Assembly: GCF_035222375.1 (NCBI RefSeq)
Contig: NC_085887.1
Coordinates: forward strand, 2,269,501 to 2,333,500
Source of the DNA: Podospora pseudocomata
Lineage: Eukaryota; Ascomycota; Sordariomycetes; Sordariales; Podosporaceae
DNA length: 64,000 nt
Reading direction: 5' to 3'
The notes below the pieces were generated by a model, which was not told the DNA's origin, did no database searches, and saw nothing but the letters and a program-made list of their open reading frames with translations. Shown piece after piece: positions 53,767 through 64,000 of this stretch. Each line of letters starts with the position of its first letter. Position 1 is the first letter of the stretch. Made by a program: the position numbers and the translations under genes.

Positions 53767-55930
53767 ATGAGCCATATGATCGGATCGTCGGCCACTGCAC
53801 CATCATCACCCTCGATCCGCGCCAACGGACAGCGACCCATTCCAGGCGCTCATCAGTTTCACGATGGCTTGCTGCCGCCAGCTGCTGCGTCGTGGTCCAG
53901 CGCACTAAAGGACCTCAACGACTTTGAGCTCTCGTCGTCACACCCAACACGCCCTGGCTTCCAGCAGCACTATGACTCCCCCTACTCACGCAGCATCCCG
54001 TCCACTGCCCCCGGTTCTCCTCGAATGTGAGTCGAATGCAATTTTTCCACTTTCTGCGAGATTTTGTGCGAAGCTTTCTGCGCCTTTTTCCAACCGGGCG
54101 CATAGTTAGCCTTGTCATACTTGCTGCATCCCGCTGTCATGTCAGTTTGACTGACTAGTGTTGAAACAGTCCACCCCTTCGACAGAACTCCGGCAGTCAC
54201 ACACCAAGAGTCCGGCCACATGCCACCACGCTGAATATCCCGGGCATGACCAGGTCCAAGGCGTCCCCCGATGGCAGAATTCCCGACCGTGATGTCGCTG
54301 CGAAGCTCGTCATCATCATGGTCGGTCTGCCTGCTCGAGGCAAGTCGTACATCACCAAGAAGATCCAGCGCTACCTGTCGTGGCAACAACACAATACCAA
54401 GATTTTCAATGTTGGAAATCGTAGGCGCCTTGCGGCAGGGGTGGCCAACTCCGATAGTGGATCCCCGACCTCGGCCACTAACAGAGGAGTCGATGTGCCC
54501 ACCCAGGCTGCTACCATCCTTCTGAATGGCACGAAAGGTCCTGACATTATGGTAGAGGTTGAGCCGACCAAGCTGGATCTCAATGGGGAGCCCAAGTCGG
54601 CTCGCACCAAGATTGACCAGTCGGCCAAGTTTTTCGATCCAAATAACGAGATTGCAGCCAAGCTGCGTGAACAAGTCGCTCTCGACACCTTGGATGAGCT
54701 CTTGGCCTACCTTCTCCACGGAGGCGGTGCTGTCGGCATTCTCGATGCCACAAACAGCACGATCAAGCGGCGGAAGCTCTTGGTCGACCATATCAAAGCT
54801 CGGGAGCCAAAGCTCGGCATTCTCTTCATCGAAAGCATCTGTCACGACCAAAATCTCCTCGAGGCCAACATGCGCCTGAAGCTTTCCGGGCCAGACTACA
54901 AGGACAAGGATCCTGTCAAGTCTTTGGCCGATTTCAAGGAAAGAGTCAAAGCCTACGAAAGTGCTTACGAGCCGCTGGGCAAGTGGGAGGAAGACATGCA
55001 TCTTCAGTACATCCAGGTATGTTTTATCTTTGGTTTGTTTGTTAGCCACACCCACTAACCAACTTTGCATAGATGATTGATGTTGGGAGAAAACTCGTGC
55101 ACCACCGACTCAAGGGATTCCTTAGCGGCGGGATCGCTTCTTACTTGACGACGTTTAACCTTTCTCCCAGACAAATCTGGATCACCCGCCACGGCCAGAG
55201 TCAGGATAACCAACTGCAAAAGCTGGGCGGCAATTCTGAACTGACCGAGAGGGGTCACTGCTATGGCCTTGCACTCTATAACTTCATGACGTACAAGCGC
55301 AAAGAGTGGCTGATTGAACAGAAGAACAAGATCGCACAGTCGACCTTCCCACCGCTGCCAGGCGACAACACGCCACCATATCCCGAGCTCAACCAAGAGC
55401 TCGAGGACAAGAACTTTTGCGTCTGGACTTCGATGCTGCAACGAAGCGTGCAGACGGCCGAGTACTTCGACGCAGACGAAGATTACGATGTGAAGGCTTG
55501 GGAGATGCTCAACGAGCTCAACGCTGGCTCCTTTGAGGGGATGACTTACGAAGAGATTGCGCAAAGATACCCCGAGGAGTACCGGAAACGGTCTCAGGAC
55601 AAGCTCCAGTACATCTATCCTGGAGTGGGAGGCGAGGGTTATCTCCAGGTTATCAGCCGTCTCCGGGATATGGTTCGGGAGATTGAGCGCATTACCGATC
55701 ACCTGCTCATCATCGGACACCGATCAGTTTGCAGGGTGCTGATGGCGTACTTTATGGATCTCACTAGGGACGATATTGCCGACCTCGATGTTCCGCTGGG
55801 GATTCTTTACGCTATTGAACCCAAGCCGTACGGCATCGAGTTCCACGCCTACAAGTATAACGAGGAGCAGGGCTGGTTCGATGAGCTTCCCAACTACAAG
55901 CCTCGGAAGACGGTGGACAGGAACTCGTGA
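53767..55930 (+). CDS. 6-phosphofructo-2-kinase / fructose-2,6-bisphosphatase
   Basis: Makes and/or breaks fructose-2,6-bisphosphate, the allosteric switch between glycolysis and gluconeogenesis; cytosolic. Exons 53767-54026, 54170-55016 and 55073-55930, introns 143 and 56 bp; 654 aa from MSHMIGSSATAPSSPS. The first 120 residues are a serine/proline-rich extension, a likely phosphorylation region. Kinase: P-loop GLPARGKSYITKK near residue 136, KIFNVGNRRR, then an insertion of about 60 residues relative to animal enzymes, FFDPNNE, and ILDATNSTIKRRK. Phosphatase: TRHGQSQDN near residue 408, with catalytic His; NELNAGSFEGMTYEEI with the acid; and IIGHRSVCRVLMAYF with the second His. Both active sites look intact, unlike yeast Pfk26, which lacks the phosphatase histidine. 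Which activity dominates cannot be read from sequence. Confidence 0.94.
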
Positions 55931-57654
55931 TGGAGATTTTGACATCCCATCATGTGTAACATTAGGCGGCCAACACAGCTGGTTACGTTTGCCGCGCTTT
56001 GATTTTTTTCGCTTTTCGGTTTTCGGCGTCTCGGGTTTCGGGGCGATACCGTGGTGGCAACAACCACAACTCACTTGATTTTTGACATTTATCAAGGAGG
56101 CTACACAAAGGCGTTCATGGGACGGGGGCAATGACTTAACGGACTAGGTACAGATGGGACGAACACGTACACAACGTAAGCACATGAGACATCACCGGCA
56201 CACTATCATCATGGGTTGCTTTCATCATGGCGCTCGACCAAGCAACGGCTCCTTTTTTTTTAGACCTGCATGTGGGGATGTAGGTTATGCATTGTTATTT
56301 TCTTGTCTGTTTTCTTTTCTAAAGTGTGTGTTTTTATCATGGCAAGACCAAGCAGAGCCAGCGCAGCGCATGTAGAAAGAGCTTCAAGGTTGCAAAAATT
56401 TGTATTTGCATTCAACGAGAGAAGGGGCCGAAGAAGCAAGCATATATTACCATTGATATCAAGTGCAACCAAAGCTAGACGCATGTACTCATGATAGAAC
56501 AGGCTGGGGTTGGGTAGCCTGGTGTTTTGTTGTAGACTTGGGCGCTTGGGGTGGTAGCGTAGTTTGGTTATATATTGACTGTATCATGTCGTGTAAGCTT
56601 CTTGACTTAGTGGTTTTGTGAGTTGTTTGGTGGTGAAGATGAAAGGTTGAAAATTGGTCTAGAAATCTTTGGAGTTGTTTTTTTGCGCGGTTGTTCTTGG
56701 ATGGGTGAGATGAGGGCGTTTGTTTATTATGGTGGTGGAGGTGAATAATAGTAATGTAGGTATGCATGATGGAGTAAAGGATGGGCGACGAGACAAAATT
56801 GTGAGAAGGAGAGGTTTATATACGGACAATGCCGCTGCCTTTTGAGGCTTGTAGGTAGCCATCGAGCAGGAAACACAGACATATGTGGGAATATGGATGA
56901 ATGTGAAGTTATTCTCACACCCACAAGAGATCAATCCACCCATATCTTACACCACTCACGCAGCCTTTTTTTTTCCCAGCAACCGAAGTGAATCTGAGTA
57001 TAAGATTGAAGACTAAAAAGGTGCCAGAAATCCTAGCAGCAGTCACAACTATTCATTTCTGTCCTTGACTTGACGTGTGCCAGAGAAATCACCATTGGGA
57101 AATGGTGACCCAATAAGGAAAAAAAAGAATTGAAAAAATTACCAGCAGCATACAAACTTCAGACTTGAAATTGTGCCCGTCAAAATCTGTTTCTCATCAC
57201 TCACGTGTGAAGAAACCGTCCCAACTCGAGGCTTGTCAATGACCGCTCGATATCGATCAGACCCTACTAGACCCCAACCAAGCCCTGAATGTGGGGCGGT
57301 GCGGAATGTGGAGCCGAGAAAAAAGGGGGAGCAAGGGTGCCCTTGTGGAGATCTTGATGGAATGTGGGGGTCGCTTTTTCTGGTCCTTGATGATGAAGGC
57401 GAGATGCGATTTGGTGGACGAGAAAAGTTTTAAATTATGTTTTTGGGTATATCTCTCAGGTGTGAGTGATGGGGCCTTGAGTTGTTTATACTACCCCAAC
57501 GACGGATGCTTGCATCAGGTTGCTACCCATTGCCAACATTGTTAAAGACAGGTCAAGCAGATACGAGATACGGCCTGTCTCTCAACTCCCCAACCTGTTC
57601 CCCCTTTCCATGGTCTACACAGACATCTCCCGTCTTTTTGAAGCTTCGTTCAAA
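55931..57654. other. Convergent intergenic region before the Zn2Cys6 gene 3' end
   Basis: About 1.7 kb between two gene 3' ends. A- and T-rich tracts occur (near 56250 and 57115). No gene or RNA is supported. Confidence 0.55.
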
Positions 57655-59492
57655 TCAAACCGACTTCCCAAAATACCCCAAGTCCTCCCTCAACCTCTCC
57701 TCCACCCACCTACACCACCCCCCGTACCCCCTCCACCCCCCTTTCGTCTCCCTATTCAACCACCTCAACCACCTCCCGATCCCCTCCTTCTTTCCCCCCT
57801 CCATCTCCACCTTCTCCCTCGGATCTTTCCCCTCCTTCCACCCCTCCTCCTCCTTCACCTCCCCCCCCTCGGTAACCACAACCCTCTTTTCTCTCTCGGC
57901 ACTCCCCATCATCTCCCCCTCCGTCACCGTCGCCATAATCATTTTTATTCCCACCCAATGCGCCCCAAGCAGAACACTAACCTGGTCCCCGGGCACATCC
58001 ACCAGCACCCTGAACTCTTCCTGCGGAAGCATCATCCACCAGGTGTAATGCCTTGTCATAGCCTCGTACCCCTCCCACCCGCCCTTTTTCAGTCCTTCCA
58101 CCATCTCAACGAGCAGCTCCCAGTACCTCCTCCGAACCCCCTGCCTCGGCACGACCTCTTCCAGTTTCCGGAGACTCCCCCCCGCAGCATCAACCCACTC
58201 CCTTCTCACCAGCGGCAGGCTCCTCATGTGCGCTTCCAAGACCGACTTGTTATGCTCCGGCCGGATGAGGTTGTCAAACATCAGTCTTGTCTGCCGCGCG
58301 AGCATGGAGATGGAGATGATGACGATGCCCCGGATGAAGGTCATGTACTCTGGCATTCCGTCGTCCAAAAGGGTGGACTGGTAGGTTAGCGTGAAGCAGG
58401 TGGCCATGAGGGCGTTGCCTTCGGATGCCAAATCCGGGGAGGAGGAGGAAGACGGTAGGGAGGAGAGAGCCTTCTTGATGGATTTGATGGCTTTGAGACG
58501 GTGGGTCATCGCCGGCGTCAGGGTGAGGGAGGGGTCGGACTGGAGGAGGTGGGAGGCCGAATACCCCAGTATGGCGTGCATGAGGTAGGGGTGGGATTGG
58601 GATAGGTGAGGGACTGTGTGCAGCCACAAAGGCTCTGAACCGATGGGGTGGTGGGGGTAGCAGGTGGAGAGGAAGTGGTGGTAGAGGCGGAGGTCGAGGA
58701 GGGAGAATAGAGGGAGGGTGTTGGTTGGCTGGTGGGTAATGGTTGGCAGGGAGGGGTACTCGCAGGTGAGGCCGGTTTTGAGGCAGTGGCCGCAGGAGGG
58801 GCGGGTTTCTTGACACTGGTGGGTGGCGTGTATCAGTGAGTGATTGTTTTGGTGGTTGGATGGTGGTTACCTACCTTTATGCGTCGACGTTTGCAGTTGA
58901 AACAACCCCTTCGGCTTTTTGTGTGGCCCCTTCTTTCTAACCGCTGTTTTCCCGCCGCGGTTAGGCTGCCGCTGTTGCTCCCGCTTCCTCCCCCTCCGCT
59001 ACCGCCGCCGCCGTGGCCGGGAGAAGGGGCGGGGCTGCCACCGCCGCTGCTACCGTCGTTATAACCTGTTCCTGACACGGCAGAGGGGTCAAAGCTGGGG
59101 AGTTGGAGTTGGTTTTGGGGGTAGGGTTGTCCATAGCTCCCTGGACTGTGGGCGTTGTGAAGAGCGAGAGCGGTGTTGGTGCTTGTCAGGGCTGGGACCG
59201 TCAACAGGGACGGGGGAGGGACGGGGTTGAGGTTCTGGAGGGTGGCATCTGATACTGAGGAAACAAAATTGCCAGAGGTGGATGCAGATGCTGAGCTCTC
59301 CTCAGCAAGGTAGTCGATATCCTCGTGAGAATGATGGGGCTGTTGGGTGTAAAAGGCCGAATAGTCAAACTCGGGGGTCTCGGCTGTGGTGTTTAGAGCC
59401 AAGAGGGGGTAGGTAGCATGGAGGTTGGGGTCCATTTCGTTTTTGTCGTTGTTGTTGTTGTTGTTGTTGTTGTTGTTATTGCCGTAGTTCAT
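57655..59492 (-). CDS. Zn(2)-Cys(6) transcription factor, Upc2/Ecm22-like architecture
   Basis: Exons 59492-58875 and 58815-57655, intron 59 bp (gtaggt...caccag); 592 aa. The intron splits the DNA-binding domain: GCFNCKRRRIK joins to CQETRPSCGHCLKTGLTCEY, giving six cysteines spaced CX2CX6CX6CX2CX6C near residues 197-223. The N-terminus has an asparagine run from a (GTT)n tract (about 59448-59477) and a disordered Ser/Gly/Pro-rich region. After the finger, LDLRLYHHFLSTCYPHHPIG and HPYLMHAILGYSASHLLQSD are the fungal-specific domain of the type found in Upc2/Ecm22 and many relatives. The C-terminus is charged (EREKRVVVTEGGEVKEEEG). Family membership is firm; a role in sterol uptake is only one possibility, because this architecture is widespread. 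Confidence 0.88.
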
Positions 59493-61639
59493 CGTCTGCT
59501 TTGTGTACTAATCGATAGTAATCGCTAGACCAGAATTGTCAGAAATAACTCCGGGAGAGGCATCCAAGTGGAGATAGTAGAGGTGTACTTAACCTGACCT
59601 ACAAAAAAGTTGATTCCTTGTAAAGGACCCTCACCTCCCGAAATGGAATCAAGGGGTATCACGTGTGTCGTAAAAGGGTTGGATTATGCCTTAGGCATAC
59701 TACTTCCATCAAATCAAAAAGTCCGACGCAAGATAAAATCTGCCAGCTAGCTATATAACCCGCCAAGAGTGGCAGTGTGATCATAGTCTTCCCCCTTGCG
59801 TTAGAAGCCGCCCTATTGGATACCTTGCGAGGTCTTTTAACTCAGTTAACGATGGTAGGATAAGAGAAGTGCACGAGGCTGTGGGTGTGATGTCGCTTGT
59901 CGATCCCCGAAAGTAGGTCACTAATTCTCAAACGGGAAGGAGGTTAGGACTGTTGTTCTGCTGCAGAGTTTAGTTGCCAGCACTCACCGAGAGAGTCATT
60001 CAGAATGTAGTCGAGTCTGAGTATCTAGAATCAGGGAATGAAAACGCGTCAGTGTCAACTACGAATATGATTTTGTAATTTGGCTCCTCTATTTCCCAAC
60101 GCTAGTCCTCTTTGGTGATTGATGTTGGTAAGAGACGGTTGCACCGTCAGTTCAAGATCCGTCACCGCTTCCTCCCGCGTTCCCTAGTCTCCGTAACGGC
60201 AATCGGTAGAAGCAACGCCACAATTATACAATCCAAAGGGCGCGACAGCGTGGACAGGGTTAGAAGTTGAGGCTCTACAACCCAAAAAAAAAAAAAACCA
60301 AAAAAAAAAAATCTCAAAATGGCAATCGGAGAAAACTCCCAGCCAGTTAGATCCCCCCCAAAGCTGCAACCCTGGCCGGCCGGCCCGCGCGGGGTCGAGG
60401 TCGATCGGGTCATATGTCCCTCCGACGAGTCGATGTCGGCCCTTTTGCCTTCGCGAGATGCAGGCAGCGACGACACCGACGGAGTGGTTTGCCAATATTT
60501 CCACGGTTTTCGGATCGATGATTGCCCTCTCAGCCCTGCTGGGCGAATTCTACGCCCACGACCTGCATGTGTCAGGAACGTTGCTTCGGGAGCGTATTTG
60601 GACCTGTTAGGGACCCGGGAAGGTAAGGATTGACATTGACACTGACGTTGTGTCGGCAGCTAGTTTGGTGGTTTGGGGAGAAGTCCTACGGGTAGGACAT
60701 GTCGTGATGCAACTTACGAATCGATTCGTCATGCTGAGGTCAATTAGTATCTAGAAACCTGACCGTGTGTAAGTCACTGGCCGAATGGCAAAGTCATCAA
60801 CAAACCTGCTGGGAAGGTGATGTATACTAACTGACATAGATGGGCGGTCTGTAGTCCTCGCGGTCGGTTTCCTTCTTCCCTTTGCCAAATCTGTGTTCTT
60901 CCCAAACAACGTCCATGTACACCGCTTGGTGTATCATAGGCAGATCACTCTATCGTTGATCACCGTGCCGACTTCCGGGACAATATCAAACTCGACTGAC
61001 AATAGGAGACCGACAAAGTCCGGGACCGAAGGAAATGCGAGATGGCAAAACCGCCGAGGAAAGAAATTGAGATGAATGCAGTGTCGGTGAGGTGAAGGGT
61101 TGTTTCCATCGGGATGAAGACAAATGTCTGTCTGTCCTCTATACCGACATGCTGTTGCATACTTCGGTGAGAGTCAGCAGGACTTGCAAATCCGATCACC
61201 GATCGGTTCTCCCTGTCCTCGGCAAAATGCTGCACACTCAGCAATGGGGGTCTTCGAATATCGTTGATGTTGTAGGAGCAGTCGTCGTGGCCGTATCTCA
61301 GTTCCCATCCAATATGCTGCCCTACTAGACGGCCAAGGCTTGGAAAGCCTTGGCCGTACCAAGTGGCCGTTATCGTAGCCTGGTGTTTCAGTTTGCAGAA
61401 ACAGACTGGCGACAAAGTTGATTCAAAACCTGCGGCCATCCGTCTTTACCACTTGGCATGCTCGGACTGAAAGATATGGGACCCCGTGGCTCGTCATCCT
61501 CCCTGGAGGAGTTTGTGAGGTTGCAAGTTAGTATGTTGTAGATCGTTACCTTGAATAGCAGGTCGGGGAGGCTGGCGAGGCTTGTGATTTTGGAGAGGCG
61601 TCGGAGAGGGCTTGTCGGCGGTGAAGGCTGAGATATCAC
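59493..61639. other. Region upstream of the Zn2Cys6 gene without a supported gene
   Basis: About 2.1 kb. The left end must contain the promoter of the Zn2Cys6 gene. A tracts lie near 60283-60311. A minus-strand segment at about 61400-61639 reads LRRLSKITSLASLPDLLFK and then an intron-like gtaacg...tactaac...ccag stretch, but no complete gene can be built. A 159-codon frame at 60960-61439 (-) is not recognisable. Confidence 0.4.
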
Positions 61640-61880
61640 TTTTTCTCACGTTGACCTGTCCTATCTATACGTGGCTATGAGCCATGCCCTTTGATATATC
61701 GTTTGGAAATGCCGTCAGCTATAAGCGTCAAGCCGTGGATGATGAAGATCCAAATCTAAAACTGACCAAAAGTCCACGCAGGCATCGGCGGCAATCCGTC
61801 GCCGTGTAACGGTTCTCCAATTATGAGTTCTGTTGCTCCAAAATAAGAGTAGATGGTTACACCCACTGCCGACTACCTGC
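61640..61880 (-). pseudogene. Probable gene remnant (membrane-protein-like exon with a stop)
   Basis: Read on the minus strand, a possible acceptor tag is followed by VGVTIYSYFGATELIIGE and PLHGDGLPPMPAWTFGQF, then a TAG where tryptophan (TGG) would fit, then IWIFIIHGLTLIADGISKRY and a second stop. The composition looks like a real protein with a hydrophobic helix, and continuing in the same frame past the stop suggests decay by point mutation. I do not recognise the family. A TGG to TAG change is a G-to-A transition, compatible with RIP. It could instead be an exon of an active gene if the first stop lies in an intron beginning gtcagt. Confidence 0.3.
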
Positions 61881-64000
61881 TTCGCTATGCAGTGAGAAGA
61901 CCAACATACCTTTTATACCTGGATGGAAAGAATACGCGCGGGCGTTTGTTTGTCAGCACTTACTGCCTCCTGCTCACGAGAAAAGAACAGGACTCCGGGT
62001 AAAGTTGACCGTGCCTCCAGAACACTGCAGCTCGAGAACTACCACCTCAACATTCCAGCCAATGGTTCAGCTCTTTCAGCTTCGCATCTGGATGGCTGAC
62101 GGGAGTGATAAGACAACGAAAATAACCAAGACAATTTCTCGGTTCTCCCGGTTCTTCGGAACTTTTGAGCGCCCAAAAGACGGCTCGGGAGGGAAGGGAA
62201 GGGAAAGGAAAGAAGAAGAAGATTAAATCAACCTCAGACATAGAACCTCAGTCAGTGAGGAGGTCACACAGCTCCCGGAACTTCACATCCTCTACCCGTC
62301 ATTTGTGGTCAAGGTGAGATTTGATTATCAGAAGACTATCACTAATCAGAAGAAACGCTCGCCAATGGACAGATAGGTCAAAGGCACGGTGCTACTGTCG
62401 TGCTTCCTGGACGTGGGACCTTGCGTGTTGCAGCAAGCTATTGAGAATCAAGGTTCGGGGAGCACAGTTGGCCCATCCGGCTCGGGTGTCCATCCAGTGC
62501 CAGTGCCAGTGATCAGTCTCGCCGTCGACTACTCGGTCGCAACTCGCAAGGTCGGTAGTTGGCCGACGAGGGGCGATCATATCCTAAAGTCAGCATGAAC
62601 TGCCGTGACCTGGGTAGAGGTGGGAGGCTCCACGTGGCCCCGCAGTAAAAAAACGCTGCGGATGGCTGAAACGAATCCAGCCGACCCTCCATGTAGAGGA
62701 GGAGGGGGCGTGTGTGGGTGTGGACGGCCCGACAAGGTCTTGCGAAAAATCCCCCTGGAACCCGCAGTTCGGCGTTAAGGAAAAGAACAGGCGAGGGATT
62801 GACAAACAGAAACTTGTTATCGTTTACGTTGGCGATGCTTGGCTTACCACAACATTACCACTCGTATGTGAAGTCTTCTCAATCTTCTCAGCTTCCAGAA
62901 CAGATCTGCGGTCCAGGTTCGTCGCCTTGCCCAGGCTGCGCTAGCCTAGCGTGGAAAAACAAGCCTTTATCCCCCTCGTCCGCAGACAGGGGAACACGTG
63001 CTATCGTGGTTCCGGAGCGCTGGATGCAATTTCGCTTGCAATCCGGAACAGCGATCGATTGAGACGTCAAAAACGGCCAAAAAGATTTAATTCAGCTTCA
63101 AGATGTTTTCCACGAACAAGACAACAGAAAGCGACGACCTCTGGGAGCTGGGCGCTTGTGTGTTTGCGCGCGCCACGCCGGCGTCAAAGGGGTCGAGGGG
63201 GGTCATCCCCACCTTGCTCCGCAAAGGCGTGTTTCGAACTGGATCGGACGACAGCTGAGAGATATGGAGAAGACTCGTCATAGGATCCGGCGTTGCCAAG
63301 GACCGTGATAACACTGTATGGCTTGCTGCTTGCGTGCTTGAGTGCTTGCGTAATGCTGCGCTGGCAGAAGAAGAAGACAAGTCATTCTCATCAGAATTTT
63401 CAGGCTGCAATCCTCGAAAAAAGAGTGCCCTGTTCCTGCAGCAGCGAGCCATTTTCCCCTGGATAAAGAGTGCGAGAGTTTGCGTACCTGCATCCCCGGA
63501 CTGCTTTCGATTGGGTGCGGTGCTGCTTTTTGCGGGTCCGGCTTTTCTGGTAAACCCACCATGTTGGTCAGCCCAGCCGAGGGGGGGGGGGGCGCCAACG
63601 AGACTCCGACAGGCATCATGAAGACAATTGCCCCACTCGAGACCTCTTGCGACGAACAGCAGCAGCAGCACCTTTTCCATCACCCGCCCGACGATTCCAG
63701 CGATTCGTTTGGTTAATCTGCCCGCATCGGCCGAACCGGGACGACTCTCGGCCTAGACTCTTGGAAGATGTCGACTGATGGGGAAGGACATGAGGATGAT
63801 GGAGAATTGACGGACGGACACTGACGTGAGCTGAATGGAGACGAGTGTTTCCTATCTGGCAGATGGCCCTTGCGTTGGGTGACTGTCCGAGCTCTCCATC
63901 CCTAGGAATGAGAAAACTCAAGGGGGGCTGGTGCCATCGACAGCTCGCCTCAACTGGGCCTCCGGAAGTGGTTGGGTTGCTGTGGCCGCATTTGAGGGCT
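61881..64000. other. Right end of the window without a supported gene
   Basis: About 2.1 kb. Several open frames of 60-200 codons exist on both strands, the largest at 63087-63683 (-), but overlapping frames on the other strand are equally open and none shows a domain. A G10 run lies at about 63582-63591. Nothing is supported. Confidence 0.4.

Noticed and set aside
63087-63683. A 198-codon minus-strand frame near the right edge
   Set aside because: Several overlapping frames are equally open and no motif is visible.
1-64000. CRISPR arrays, bacterial operons or prophage features
   Set aside because: The window is clearly fungal nuclear DNA with spliced genes; no spaced repeat array is present, only microsatellites and the MITE repeats.

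Overview
The window is nuclear DNA of a filamentous ascomycete, most likely one of the Sordariomycetes (order Sordariales). The evidence is many short introns (about 50-140 bp) with GT...AG ends and CTAAC/CTGAC-type branch boxes, compact protein genes on both strands, trinucleotide-repeat tracts inside coding regions, a VeA velvet regulator, a HET-domain incompatibility gene, and a Tad-type LINE. Assignments come from reading the proteins and recalling their families; no search was run.

Layout, left to right. 1-8 kb: the 3' end of a probable DENN-domain gene, the PP1 regulator ypi1 (-), a DUF726 lipase-like gene (+) and mitochondrial gatC (-). About 7.8-13.7 kb: one broken LINE on the minus strand, with gag-like ORF1, then endonuclease, reverse transcriptase and RNase H, lying head-to-head with the next gene. 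14-19.3 kb: sec17 (alpha-SNAP) and rrp12, both +. 21-26.6 kb: an unrecognised low-complexity protein (-) and veA (-), with a very long non-coding region upstream of veA. 30.5-33.1 kb: a HET-domain pseudogene, followed at 33.3-33.6 kb by a MITE-like inverted-repeat element with a 9-bp direct repeat on each side. 35.7-48 kb: pcf11, an Mga2/Spt23-type tail-anchored factor and a Na+/H+ antiporter, all -. 48.7-59.5 kb: tRNA-Gly(UCC), tad3 (-), a 6-phosphofructo-2-kinase/fructose-2,6-bisphosphatase (+) and a Zn2Cys6 factor (-). The last 4.5 kb has no intact gene that I can support, only a probable gene remnant near 61.6-61.9 kb.

The intact genes are mostly unlinked housekeeping functions: vesicle fusion, pre-ribosome export, mRNA 3' processing, tRNA editing, mitochondrial translation and fructose-2,6-bisphosphate turnover. 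They do not form a cluster with one purpose. The accessory material (LINE, HET pseudogene, MITE, remnant) sits in the longer gaps. I did not find a convincing new multi-gene system. The most useful observations are the lesions in the HET gene (including a 16-bp tandem duplication that exactly explains one frame change), the MITE with its 9-bp duplication, a frame break near the C-terminus of veA, and a GC-rich LINE broken by indels rather than by obvious RIP.

Several frame breaks (DENN, HET, some in the LINE) lie at G runs, so assembly error must be excluded before biological meaning is given to them. Long genes such as rrp12 and mga2 read cleanly, which suggests the base quality is generally good.
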